Below the pieces are notes generated by a model. It saw only the letters and a program-made list of their open reading frames with translations, made no database searches and was not told the DNA's origin. Position numbers and translations under genes: made by a program. A stretch of DNA of 64,000 nt from Jiangella mangrovi (GTDB lineage Bacteria; Actinomycetota; Actinomycetes; Jiangellales; Jiangellaceae), in assembly GCF_014204975.1 (NCBI RefSeq), contig NZ_JACHMM010000001.1, positions 3,224,001 through 3,288,000 on the forward strand. The letters run 5' to 3'. Positions 41,871-53,800 of the stretch are shown here, piece after piece. The first letter of the stretch is position 1. Each line of letters starts with the position of its first letter.

Positions 41871-44800
41871 ATGTCCAAGGGGCGGACTCTGCTCGGCATG
41901 CGCGTGACGCGCGGCCGATTACGTGCCGTCGTCGCGTTACTCGCGGCGCTCGGCACGGTGGCGGGCATCATGGCGCTGACGGCGCCATCCGCGCTCGCCG
42001 GCGAGACCTTCGTCGTGACGAGTACGACTGACGCGACCGACGCCGAGGTGGGCGACGGCATGTGTCTCACCGGCGCCGGCGAATGTACGCTGCGCGCCGC
42101 GATCCAGGAGTCGAACGCGTCGACGGCACCGGATGTCATCCAGGTGCCCGCCGGCACGTTCGAGCTGGCCATCGCGCCGGGCGGCGACAACGGCGCCGAC
42201 ACCGGCGACCTCGACATCACCGCGCCGGTCACCGTCAACGGTGCCGGCGCCGCGGCGACCGTGATCGACGGCGGCGAGGCGCCGGACGGGGCGCCCGCGG
42301 AGCAGACGGCACTCGACCGGGTGCTGGAGATCCAGGAGACGGCCGGGGCGGTGACGCTCTCCGGCCTGAGCCTGCGCGAGGGCTTCGCCTCCGAGGAGGG
42401 CGGTGCCCTCTACACCGCGTCCGGCGGCAACATCCGGCTCAACGGCGTCAACGTCACCGACAGCGAGGCGATCGGCGACGGCGGCGGCATCTTCGCGCTG
42501 ACCGGCACTGTCACCATCACCGGCGGCGCCGTCACCGGCAACACCGCGCACAACGGCGGTGGCGTGTTCGGGGCCGGCGAGCCGAGCCTCACCGGCGTGC
42601 CGAGCCGCCTGAACATGAGCGGCGTCACCGTCGACGGCAACTCCGCCATGTCCGGCGGCGGCGTCATGGTCGACCACGAGGGCGCGCTCAACCTGACGAA
42701 CACCACGATCACCGACAACCACGCGACCGACGGCGACGGCGGCGGCGTGGTCGCGGGGTCGAAGGCGAGCCTGTCGATCCGCGGCGGCACCGTCGAGGCC
42801 AACACGGCGGTCGGCGACGGCGGCGGTGTCTTCACCGGCGTCGAGCGCCCGGTGAGCATCGAGGACGTCGCGTTCACCGGCAACGAGGCGGGCGTCGAGG
42901 TCGAGGGCGTGGCCGAGGGCTCCGGCGGCGGTCTGTTCGCCGGCGGCAGCGGCCCGGTCGTCGTCGAGGCGTCGACCTTCACCGAGAACTCGGCCGGCAC
43001 CGCCGGTGGTGGCATCGCGCTCGAGAACAACGGCTCGGTGAACATCGCCGACTCCGACCTGACCGGCAACCACGCGGAGGCCGGCGGCGGTCTGCTGAAC
43101 GCCGCGGCGCGCGTCACGGTCACCGGCCTGACGATCATGGGCAACGAGGCCGAGCTCGACGGCGGCGGCATCCTCAGCGACGGCAGCGGCGACTTCACCA
43201 TCTCCGAGACCATGGTCCGTGCGAACACCGCCGAGAACGGTGGTGGCCTGGCCAACGAGGCCGACGGCGCGCTGCGGATCGAGGCGTCGACGTTCTGGGA
43301 CAATCGCGCCATCGCCCGGTTCTCCGACGACACCGGCCTGGGCGGCGGCATCTACGGCCTGGGCGACGCCGAGGCGAACTACGAGAACGTCACCATCTCC
43401 GGCAACCTCGCCCAGGTGCGAGGCGGCGGTCTGTACATCGACGCCGACGCCGCGGTGCACGTGTCCAGCACCACCATCGCCCACAACAGCGCCCCCGTGG
43501 CCAGTGGCGTCGGTGGCGAGGTCACGGTGCCGAACTTCCCGATCGAGCCCAGCCAGAGCGTGATCTTCCGCAACACGATCATCTCGGACAACCTGATCGG
43601 CCCGAACTGCAACTTCGCCATCGGGTCCGAGGGCGGCAACATCGACTCCGGCGACACCTGCTACTTCCGTGGCCTGCGCGACCGCCAGAACGCGGGGACC
43701 GCGAGCCTCGACGCCATCGCCGACAACGGCGGGCCGACCATGACGATGGCGCTGCGCGAGGACAGCTTCGCCATCGACGGCGGCGTCGAGCCGTGCCCGA
43801 CGGTGGACCAGCGCGGCGTCTCGCGCCCGCAGGGCAACCAGGCCGACCCCGATGACAACAAGTGCGACAGCGGCGCCTTCGAGTACGAGGGCCCGTTCGC
43901 CGCGGCCGACGCCAACCCGCCGGACACCGCGTACGTCTCGGGCCCGATCCAGGACACCGAGAACACGTCCGTCTTCACGTTCACCGGCATCGACGACGTC
44001 ACGCCGACCGACGAGCTGCTCTACGAGTGCCGCCTGCTCGAGTTCGAGCCGGGCGAGCCCCCGGAGCCGCCGGACCCGACCGAGCCGCTGGACCCCGAGG
44101 AGATGTTCGTCGGCTGCCCGAACCCGTGGCAGGTCGAGCTGGTCGAGGACGGCGTGTTCCTGTTCGAGGTGCGCGCGATCGACCGTGCGGGCAACGTCGA
44201 CCAGTCCCCTGACTCGCACGCCTTCGAGCTGCAGCCCGACGGCACCGCACCGAACACCGTCTTCCAGGAGACCCCGCCGGACCCGAGCGACCGCAACACC
44301 GCGGCGTTCACCTTCACCGGCACCGACGACCGCACCGCGGCGCAGTTCCTGGAGTTCGAGTGCCGCATCGACACCGTCGACCCCGACGCGTGGCTCGAGT
44401 GCTTCAACCCCGCCGTCTTCTCGAACCTGACGCCGGGTGAGCACACCGTCCAGGTCCGCGCCATCGACGGCGAGGGCAACATGGACCCGACGCCGGCCAC
44501 GCACACGTGGACGGTGACCGAGCCGACCAGCTGCACCGCGGCCAACATCATCGTGACCGCGGCGGCCGACACCCACGTCGAGCAGGGCGAGCCCCTGGAC
44601 AACTTCGGCGCGTCCGAGGAACTGGTCGTGCGGTCCAACGAGCCGGACCAGAACGCCCGGTCGTACGTGCGCTTCCCGCTGCCCGACGTCCCGGACGACT
44701 GTGTCCTGGAGCGGGCGACGTTGCGCCTGCACGGCGACGGCGAGGCCGGGCGCACGCTCGAGGCCGTCGCCACCGACGCCGCGTGGGACGAGTCGCAGCT

Positions 44801-47800
44801 GACCTGGAACAACCAGCCGGGCACCACCGGCGCCGCCGTCACGACCACGTCGGGCGCCGGCTACCGCGAGTGGGCCATGACGGCTCAGGTGCAGTCGATG
44901 CTCGACGGCGCCTCGGCCAACCACGGCTGGGTGATCCGCGACTCCGCCGAGGGCGACCTCACCGGTGCGGAGAGCTCGTTCATCAGCAGCGAGGCCGTCC
45001 TCGAGCCGCCGACGCCGCCGCAGCTGGTGCTGCGGTTCCAGGAGGTCGGCACGCCCGAGCCTCCGGCGCCGGCCGAGCCGGGCTCGGCCGAGACGGTGAC
45101 CTGTGGCCAGGTCATCACCGAGAGCACCCGCATCGACAACGACCTCACCTGTATGGGCGAGGGCCTGGTGATCGGTGCTCCGAACCTGATCCTCGACCTC
45201 AACGGGCACACGCTGAAGAGCGGCCTGGTCGTGGACCCGGGCCAGGAGGAGGGCCTCTACGCCGGTGTCCGCAACGCCGGTCACGCCAACGTCCACGTCC
45301 GCAACGGCTCCATCGAGTGGTTCGGCTACGGCGTGCGGATCCTCGGCGGCGGCGAGCACGGCTCCGTGCACGACCTGACGCTGAAGAACAACCTCATCGC
45401 CGGCGTGGAGTTGCACGACGCCGACGACGGCCGCTACGGCGTGCACGTCCACGACAACACGATGAACCTCAACGGCGACGGCGTGGCCGCGGTGTTCGGC
45501 ACCGAGGGCGCCCTCATCGAAGGGAACGCGTTCGGCGGCAACCTGGGCCGGCAGGTCTACCTGTTCGACTCCGGGTACAACCGCATCGAGGGCAACACCG
45601 TCAGCGGGCTCACGCACGACCCGCTGCTCGACAGCGACGGCGGCGTCTACCTCGAGAGCTCCAGCGACAACGTCGTCTCCGGCAACGTCATCTCCGACAC
45701 CGGGGACGCCGCGATCGCGATCCACGAGGGCTCGCACCGCAACGTCGTCGACGGCAACACGTCCACGCGCAGCAGCGACTCCTCGGTGTCGGTCGACGAC
45801 TCCGACGTCGCCGTCGTCACGGACAACGTGCTGCACCTGTCCGGCGGCGCCGGCATCACGCTGTCGAACTCGCACTACAGCGAGGTCAGCGGCAACGACG
45901 CGCGGTTCAACCCGGGCGGCATCCTGGTGGTCGGCTCGCACGACAACCAGGTCACGGGCAACGAGGTCAGCCACACCGGCGCCGAGGGCATCGGGGTGGA
46001 GTCCGCCCACCGCAACGTCATCAGCGGCAACATCGCCAATCACGGCGGCGGTGCCGGCATCTCGGTGACGGCGGAGCTGCTCGACCCCAACGAGGTCCCG
46101 ATCGGCGGCAACGTCATCGAGGACAACGAGGCCACCGGCAACCTCTCCGACGGCATCTCCGTCGAGGGTGGCGGCCACGAGGTCACGGCCAACGAGGCGT
46201 ACAACAACCTCGCCTGGGGCATCAGCGCCGACGAGCTGACGGTCGACGGTGGCGGCAACCTGGCCAGCGGGAACGCCGAGCCGGAGCAGTGCGAGGGCGT
46301 CGTCTGTGCGCCCGGCACGGCCCCGCCGGTGCTGCCGCCGGACCTCACCGCGCCGGACACGCAGGTCCTGACGCAGCCGGCCAACGGCTCCAGCTCGCTC
46401 TCCCCGCAGGAGTTCACGTTCACGGGCAGCGACAACCTCGCGCCCGCGACCGCCCTGCGGTTCGAGTGCCGGCTGGACGCGCCGCCGGACCCGCCGCCGC
46501 CGGTTCCCGAGCCGGGCGAGCCGCCGCAGCCGCCGGACGTCGACAACTGGGTCGAGTGCTCCAGCCCGCAGATCTACCCGTTCCTGCTCTCGGGTGAGCA
46601 CGTGTTCGAGGTGCGGGCGATCGACCCGTACGACAACGTCGACCTGACCCCGGCCAAGGTCACCTGGACCGTGGTCCCGGCCCCGCCGGGCGACGACGAC
46701 CTCGCGCCGAACACGACCATCGCCGAGGCGCCGGAGGACCCGTCGACGTCGCCGGACGCCACGTTCGTCTTCCGCGGCTCCGACAACGCCACGCCCGGTC
46801 CGTTCCTCACCTACGAGTGCCGGCTCGACGGCGGCGCCTGGGCGGCCTGCACCTCGCCGGCCGAGTACACCGGGCTCAGCCTCGGCGAGCACACCTTCGA
46901 GGTGCGCGCCAGCGACGTCGCGGGCAACACCGACGCGACCCCGGCCGTCCACACCTGGACGATCGTGACCCCGCCGGACGACACGACGGACCCGGAGACG
47001 ACCATCGACTCCGGACCCGACGTGACCACGGTGGACACGACGGCGACGTTCACCTTCTCGTCCAACGAGTTGGTCTCGACCTTCGAGTGCAAGCTCGACA
47101 CCGGAGCCTGGGCGGCGTGCACCTCGCCGGCCGAGCACACCGGTCTCACGGTCGGCCAGCACGAGCTGCAGGTCCGCGCGACCGACCCGGCCGGCAACGT
47201 GGACGAGTCGCCCGCCAGCTACCTGTGGACGGTCACCGCGGCCCCGGTCGTCACGACGGTCACCTGTGGCCAGGTGCTCACGCAGAGCACGCTGGTCGAC
47301 AACGACCTGACCGACTGCGGTGGCGACGGCCTGGTCATCGGCGCTCACGGGATCACCGTCGACCTCGACGGCCGGATCATCGACGGCGTCGGCATGGGCA
47401 CCGGCATCCGCAACGACGGGTTCGACTCCGTCACGGTCCGCAACGGCATCGTCCAGGAGTTCGACTTCGGCGCCTCGCTGAACTCGGGCGTCGCGATGAA
47501 CATCATCGACGGGCTGACGCTGCAGTCGACCATCACCGCCGCGGTCCAGCTGACCAACGCCGACGACGGCACCAACGGCAACACGATCCGCAACAACGAG
47601 ATCGCGGGCAACGCGATCGGTGTCTTCCTGCAGGCCGGCACGCAGGACGCGTCGGTCACCGCCAACATCATCAGCGGGAGCACCGAGCAGGGCGTCTACC
47701 TGCTCAACTCCAGCGGCAACACGTTCGCGAACAACCAGATCAACGGCACCAGCAACGCCGGCGTGCAGCTGGACGGCTCGAGCACCAACGTATTCCTCGA

Positions 47801-50800
47801 GAACGAGGTCAACACGAGCTCCGACGCCGCGATGCTCGTCCAGCTGGGCTCGCACGGCAACCGCATCGAGGGCAACACGCTCTCCGAGAGCGAGGCCGGC
47901 GTCGTCGTCCTCGAGTCCAACGGCACCGAGATCGTCGGCAACGCCGCGACGACCAACGGTGACGTCGGCATCGAGCTCGAGACCGCCACGGGGTCGCTGA
48001 TCCAGGACAACGACGTCCGCTACAACACCGGCGGCATCGCGCTCAGCGGCTCCAGCGGCAACCACGTCGAGGCCAACAACGCCAGCGACAACTCCGGCGT
48101 CGGCATCGAGGTGGGCGACGAGTCCCTGAGCAACGTCCTGCTGGGCAACGTCGCGATCGCCAACGACGGCGAGGGCATCGCCGTCAACTCGTTCGCGCCG
48201 CCCGGCTCCGGCACGCTGATCCAGGGCAACACCGCCAACAGCAACGCGGCGGACGGCATCGCCGTCAACGACGTCGGCCACATGATCGGCGGCAACGTCG
48301 CGAACAACAACGGCGGCTGGGGCATCTACGCGGCCACCGGCAGCGTCGCCGGCATCAACGTCGACGGCGGCGGCAACCGCGCCTTCGGCAACGTCGGCGG
48401 CGGCATCGACCCGGTGACGCAGCGCGTGATCCAGTGCTTCAACGTCGACTGCGACGGCGGCCCGCCGCTGCCGACCGACCAGGTCGCACCGGACACGTCG
48501 ATCATCTCCGGCCCCAGCGACCCGACCACCAGCACCTCGGCGACCATCACGTTCACCGGCAGCGACAACGCCACGACCGTGACCTTCGAGTGCCGGCTGG
48601 ACGGCGGCGCCTGGGCACCGTGCACCAACCCCGTCACGTACACCGGCCTGGGCATCGGCGAGCACGTGGTCGACGTCCGTGCCACGGACTGGACGGGCAA
48701 CGTGGACGAGACGCCGGCCCAGCACGCCTGGACCGTCGAGGCGCCCCCGCCGGGCGTCGCTCCGGAGACGACCATCGACAGCGGTCCGGACGCGATGACC
48801 GTCAGCACCACGGCGTCGTTCACCTTCTCCTCCAACGAGGAGGGCGTGACGTTCCAGTGCAAGCTCGACGCGCTGCCGTTCGTGAACTGCACCTCGCCGG
48901 CCACGTACACCGGCCTCTCGGTCGGCGCGCACACGCTGCTGGTGCGGGCCATCGACGGTGAGGGCAACATCGACGCCACGCCGGCCGAGTACGACTGGAC
49001 CGTCGGCGCCGCACCGGTGCCCGCGGCCGTGAGCTGCGGCCAGACCATCACGACGAGCACGCTGGTCACGAACGACCTGACCGGCTGTGGCGGCGACGGC
49101 CTGATCATCGGCGCCGCGGGCATCACGCTGGACCTCGGCGGGCACCTGCTCGAGGGGTCCGGCCAGGGAGCCGGCGTGCGGAACTCCGGCTTCGACAGCG
49201 TCGCGATCGTCAACGGCTCCGTGACGGACTTCGACTTCGGGGTCCAACTCGGTGACGGGGTCGCGAACAACGTCGTCGCCTCGATCATGGCCACCGCAAA
49301 CCAGGACGCCGGCATCGGCCTCGACAGCACGGACGGCGGCAACACCGTCCGGACCAGCACGGTCAACGAGAACACGGCCGGCATCGTCCTGTCCGGCGGC
49401 ACCACCGGCGCCGTCGTGCTGAACAACCAGCTCAGCCTGAACCCGGGCGACGGCATCCGGCTCGACGGCGTCAGCGGGAACCGCGTCGAGGGCAACCTCG
49501 TCACGGGCTCCAGCGAGTCCGCCCTCGCGCTCCTGGGCGCCACCGGCAACACCCTGCTGAACAACCAGCTGTCGGCGACCAGCAGCACCGGCATCTCGCT
49601 GGAGGCCGGGTCGAACGACAACGTCCTGCAGGGCAACTCGTCGACCGTCAGCGGGTCCTACGGCATCAGCGTCATGGAGTCGAACGGCAACGACTTCATC
49701 GCCAACGCCGTCGGCTCGGCCGGCGCCACCGGCATCGCCCTGGACAGTGCCAACGACAGTGAGCTGCGCGCCAACGACGTGCGGTTCAACTCCGGCGGCA
49801 TCTCGCTGATCCAGTCGAGCAACAACCTGCTGCAGGGCAACAACGCCAGCGGCACGACCGACAGCGGCATCTCGGTCGAGAGCGAGTCGTTCGACAACGT
49901 GATCCGGTCCAACACGGCCGGCGGCAACAACGGCGAGGGCATCTACGTGTCCGGCCAGGCGCCGTCCGGTCAGGGCAACCTGATCGAGTCCAACAACGCC
50001 AGCAACAACGGCAGCGGCGGCATCCTGGTGAACGACGCCGGGCACACCGTCACCGCCAACATCGTCAACAGCAACGACGGCTGGGGCATCTACGCGCACG
50101 AGGACACCGTCGACGGCGGTCAGAACCACGCCTCGGGCAACGCCGAGCCGGCCCAGTGCTTCAATATCGTGTGCATCATCGGCCCCGCGCCGGGTGCGCC
50201 CGACACCGAGATCGTCGACAAGCCGTCCGACCCGAGCAGCAGCCGCAACGCGCTGTTCACGTTCATCGGCACCGACGACATCACCCCGCTGGGCAACCTC
50301 GAGTTCCAGTGCCGTCTGGACAGCAGCGACGAGAACGCGTGGCAGGACTGTGAGAACCCGCAGGAGTACAGCAACCTGAGCCCGGGTCCGCACAAGTTCG
50401 AGGTGCGCGCGGTCGACGAGAACGAGCTGGTCGACGCCTCGCCGGCGGAGTTCGAATGGGACTACGTGCCGCTGCCTCCGGGCGTCGCGCCGGACACCCA
50501 GATCAACCTGAAGCCGCCGGCCGAGACGCCGCTGTTCGAGGCGCTGTTCACCTTCACCTCGAACGAGCCCGACGTGACGTTCGAGTGCGCCATCGACGAC
50601 GCCGAGTTCACGCCGTGCTTCTTCGCGGTCGAGCACGAGTTCGACGAGACCGAGGTCGGTCCGCACACCTTCCGGGTCCGCGCGACGGACGCCGAGGGCC
50701 TGACGGACCTCACCCCGGCCGAGTACACGTGGACGATCACCGGCGTCATCGCGTCGATCACCGACGGGCCGGCGTTCGAGCCGGGTCAGGGCAACGAACC

Positions 50801-53800
50801 GCCCAACGGCGGAGAGACGGAGGAGACGACGGCCACGTTCGAGTTCGAGGCCAACGTCGCCGACTCCACGTTCGACTGCTCGCTCGACTTCGCACCGTTC
50901 GCGCCGTGCACGTCGCCGATGACGTACACCGGCCTGAGCGTGGGTGAGCACGTCTTCCGCGTGTTCGCCACCGACCCGGAGGGCGCCAGCCAGCTGGAGT
51001 CCACCGAGTACGAGTGGACCGTGATCCCGAGCCTGGACACCGTCCCGCCGAACGCCGTCATCCAGGGCGGCCCGGCGGACCCGACCGGCGCGGCCACGTT
51101 CACCTTCACGGGCACCGACAACGTCACGACCCCCGCGGGCCTGCTGTTCGAGTGCAGCATGGACAGCGCCGAGGAGGCCGCGTTCTCGGAGTGCACGAGC
51201 CCGTGGACGTACCCGAACCCGGAGGCTCCGGAGCCGCTCGAGCCCGGTGCGCACGTGTTCTACGTGCGGGCCGTCGACGCGGAGGACAACATCGACCCGA
51301 CACCGGCGAGCCTGCCGTTCACCTACGGCGGCGACTCCGTGGCACCGGCGGTCACCATCCTGACCACGCCGCCGGCCTCCACGCCGCTGCCGGACGTGCT
51401 GTTCACGTTGAGCGCGAACGACCCGTTCGCGACGTTCGAGTGCAGCGTCGACGGGGCTGAGTTCGAGCCCTGCGAGAGCCCCTACGAGGTCCAGGGCATG
51501 CTGGTCGGGCCGCACGAGCTCCAGATGCGCGCGGTCGACATGTCCGGCAACGTGGGTGCGGTCGCGACCGCCGAGTGGACCGTGATAGGCCCGCCGGAGA
51601 CGGCGCTGCTGACCACGCCGGCCGACCCGTCGGGCGCGGACGTGAGCTTCACGTTCGAGTCCAACGTGCCGGGGTCGACCTTCACCTGTGCGCTCAACGA
51701 CGGTCCGTTCCTGCCCTGCACCTCGCCGCACGACTACACCGGTCTCGGCGGTGGCGACCACATGTTCCAGGTCGCCGCGGTCAGCCCGGAGGGCTTCGTG
51801 GACGAGTCGCCGGAGGAGTTCTCCTGGACCGTCGACGCGCCGGCCGACACCACGGCGCCGGACACCGTCATCGAGAGCGGCCCGCCGGCCGTCTCCACCG
51901 CCGTCGACGCGACGTTCACGTTCTCGTCGCCGGACCCGGGCGCGGGCTTCCAGTGCGCGCTCGACGGCGGGTCCTGGAGCGACTGCCCGACGCCGCACCT
52001 GCTCGAGGGCGTGGCCGAGGGCGAGCACGAGCTGGCCGTTCGCGCCGTCGACGTCCACGGCAACGCGGACGCCACCCCCGACACGTACGTGTGGGAGGTT
52101 GACGGCCCGCCGGAGGCGGAGATCACGTCCGGTCCGGAGGTCTCGACCGAGATGACGTCGGCCACGTTCGTGTTCACCTCGGACGAGCCCGGCTCCACGT
52201 TCGTCTGCTTCCTCGACGGGGTGGAGGAGCCGTGCACGTCGCCGGCGGAGTACACCGGCCTGAGCGTCGGCCCGCACCTGTTCGCGGTGCAGGCGACGGA
52301 CGCGAACGGCAACGTCCAGCCGGACTGGACCGAGCACGAGTGGACGGTCACGCCGGCCATGCCGCCGCAGACGATGCTGACCTCGGCACCGCCGCCGGCC
52401 AGCACCAGCGCGACGACCGCGGCGTTCGCGTTCAGCTCCAACGAGCCGGGCACCTTCCAGTGCTCGCTGGACAGCGCACCGTTCGCCGGCTGCACCTCGC
52501 CGGTGGAGCTGACCGGACTGGCCGCCGGAGCGCACACGTTCGCCGTGCGCGCCGTCGACCTCGCCGGCAACCCCGACGGCAGCCCGGTGGTGAGCAACTG
52601 GACGGTCACGCCGACCGACACCACCGCGCCGCAGACGACGATCGGTGAGGGCCCGACGGGCTCCGTGACCACCACGACGGCGGCGTTCGAGTTCTCCGCC
52701 GACGAGGGCGGCACGACGTTCGAGTGCCTCATCGACGGCGGCGCCTGGGGCGCGTGCACCTCGCCGAAGGTCTACACGGACCTGACGCCGGGCGAGCACA
52801 CGTTCCTGGTGCGCGGGACCGACGCGGCCGGCAACACCGACCCGACGCCGGCCTCCCGGACGTGGACGGTCGCCGAGCCGCCGGTCTGCACCGCGCAGAC
52901 CGTCACGCTCGACGCGGTCGCCGACTCCTGGATCGACCAGGGCAGCTCGTCCAGCAACAAGGGCACCGACTCCACCCTCAAGGTGATGTCGAAGAGCGGC
53001 TCCAACCTGCGGGCACTCGTCCGGTTCGACCTGCCCGACCTGGCCGAGGGGTGCGCGGTGTCGTCCGCGACGCTGCGCCTCAACGCCTCGTCGTCGCGGA
53101 GCGGGCGGACGCTGCAGGCCATCCGGGTCGCGGCCCCGTGGACCGAGAACGCCGTCACGTGGGGCAACCAGCCGGCGACCACCGGCACCCCGGCGACGAC
53201 GTCCTCCGGCTCGGGCTGGCGGACCTGGACGGTGACACAGCAGGTCAACGCGATGTACACGGCGAACGCGGAGCACGGGTTCCTGATCCGCGACGCGTCT
53301 GAGAACAACGACCACGAGCAGCAGTTCCGCAGCCGCGAGAGCGGCAGCAACCGGCCGCAGCTCGTGCTGACCATCGGACCGGCGCCGGAACCGGACACCA
53401 CGGCGCCGCAGACGACCATCACCTCCGGGCCGGGCGCGGCGAGCACCCCGTCGTTCGAGTTCATCGCGGACGAGCAGGGCACCTCGTTCGAGTGCTCGAT
53501 CGACGGCGGCGCGTACTCCGCGTGCTCCTCGCCGAAGACCTACCAGGGCCTGGTGGTCGGCTCGCAGCACACGTTCGCCGTCCGCGCCATCGACGCGGCC
53601 GGCAACGTGGACGCGACACCGGCGACGTCGACCTGGACCGTGCCGATCAACTGCGGCAACCCGGTCACCGTCCCGGCCAGCGCCGACGCCTGGTTCGAGC
53701 AGGGCAGCCCGTCGACCAACAAGGGCGACGACTCCGTGCTCAAGGTGATGTCGAAGTCGTCGAACCAGAACGTCCGAGCGACGGTCCGGTTCGCCCTCCC

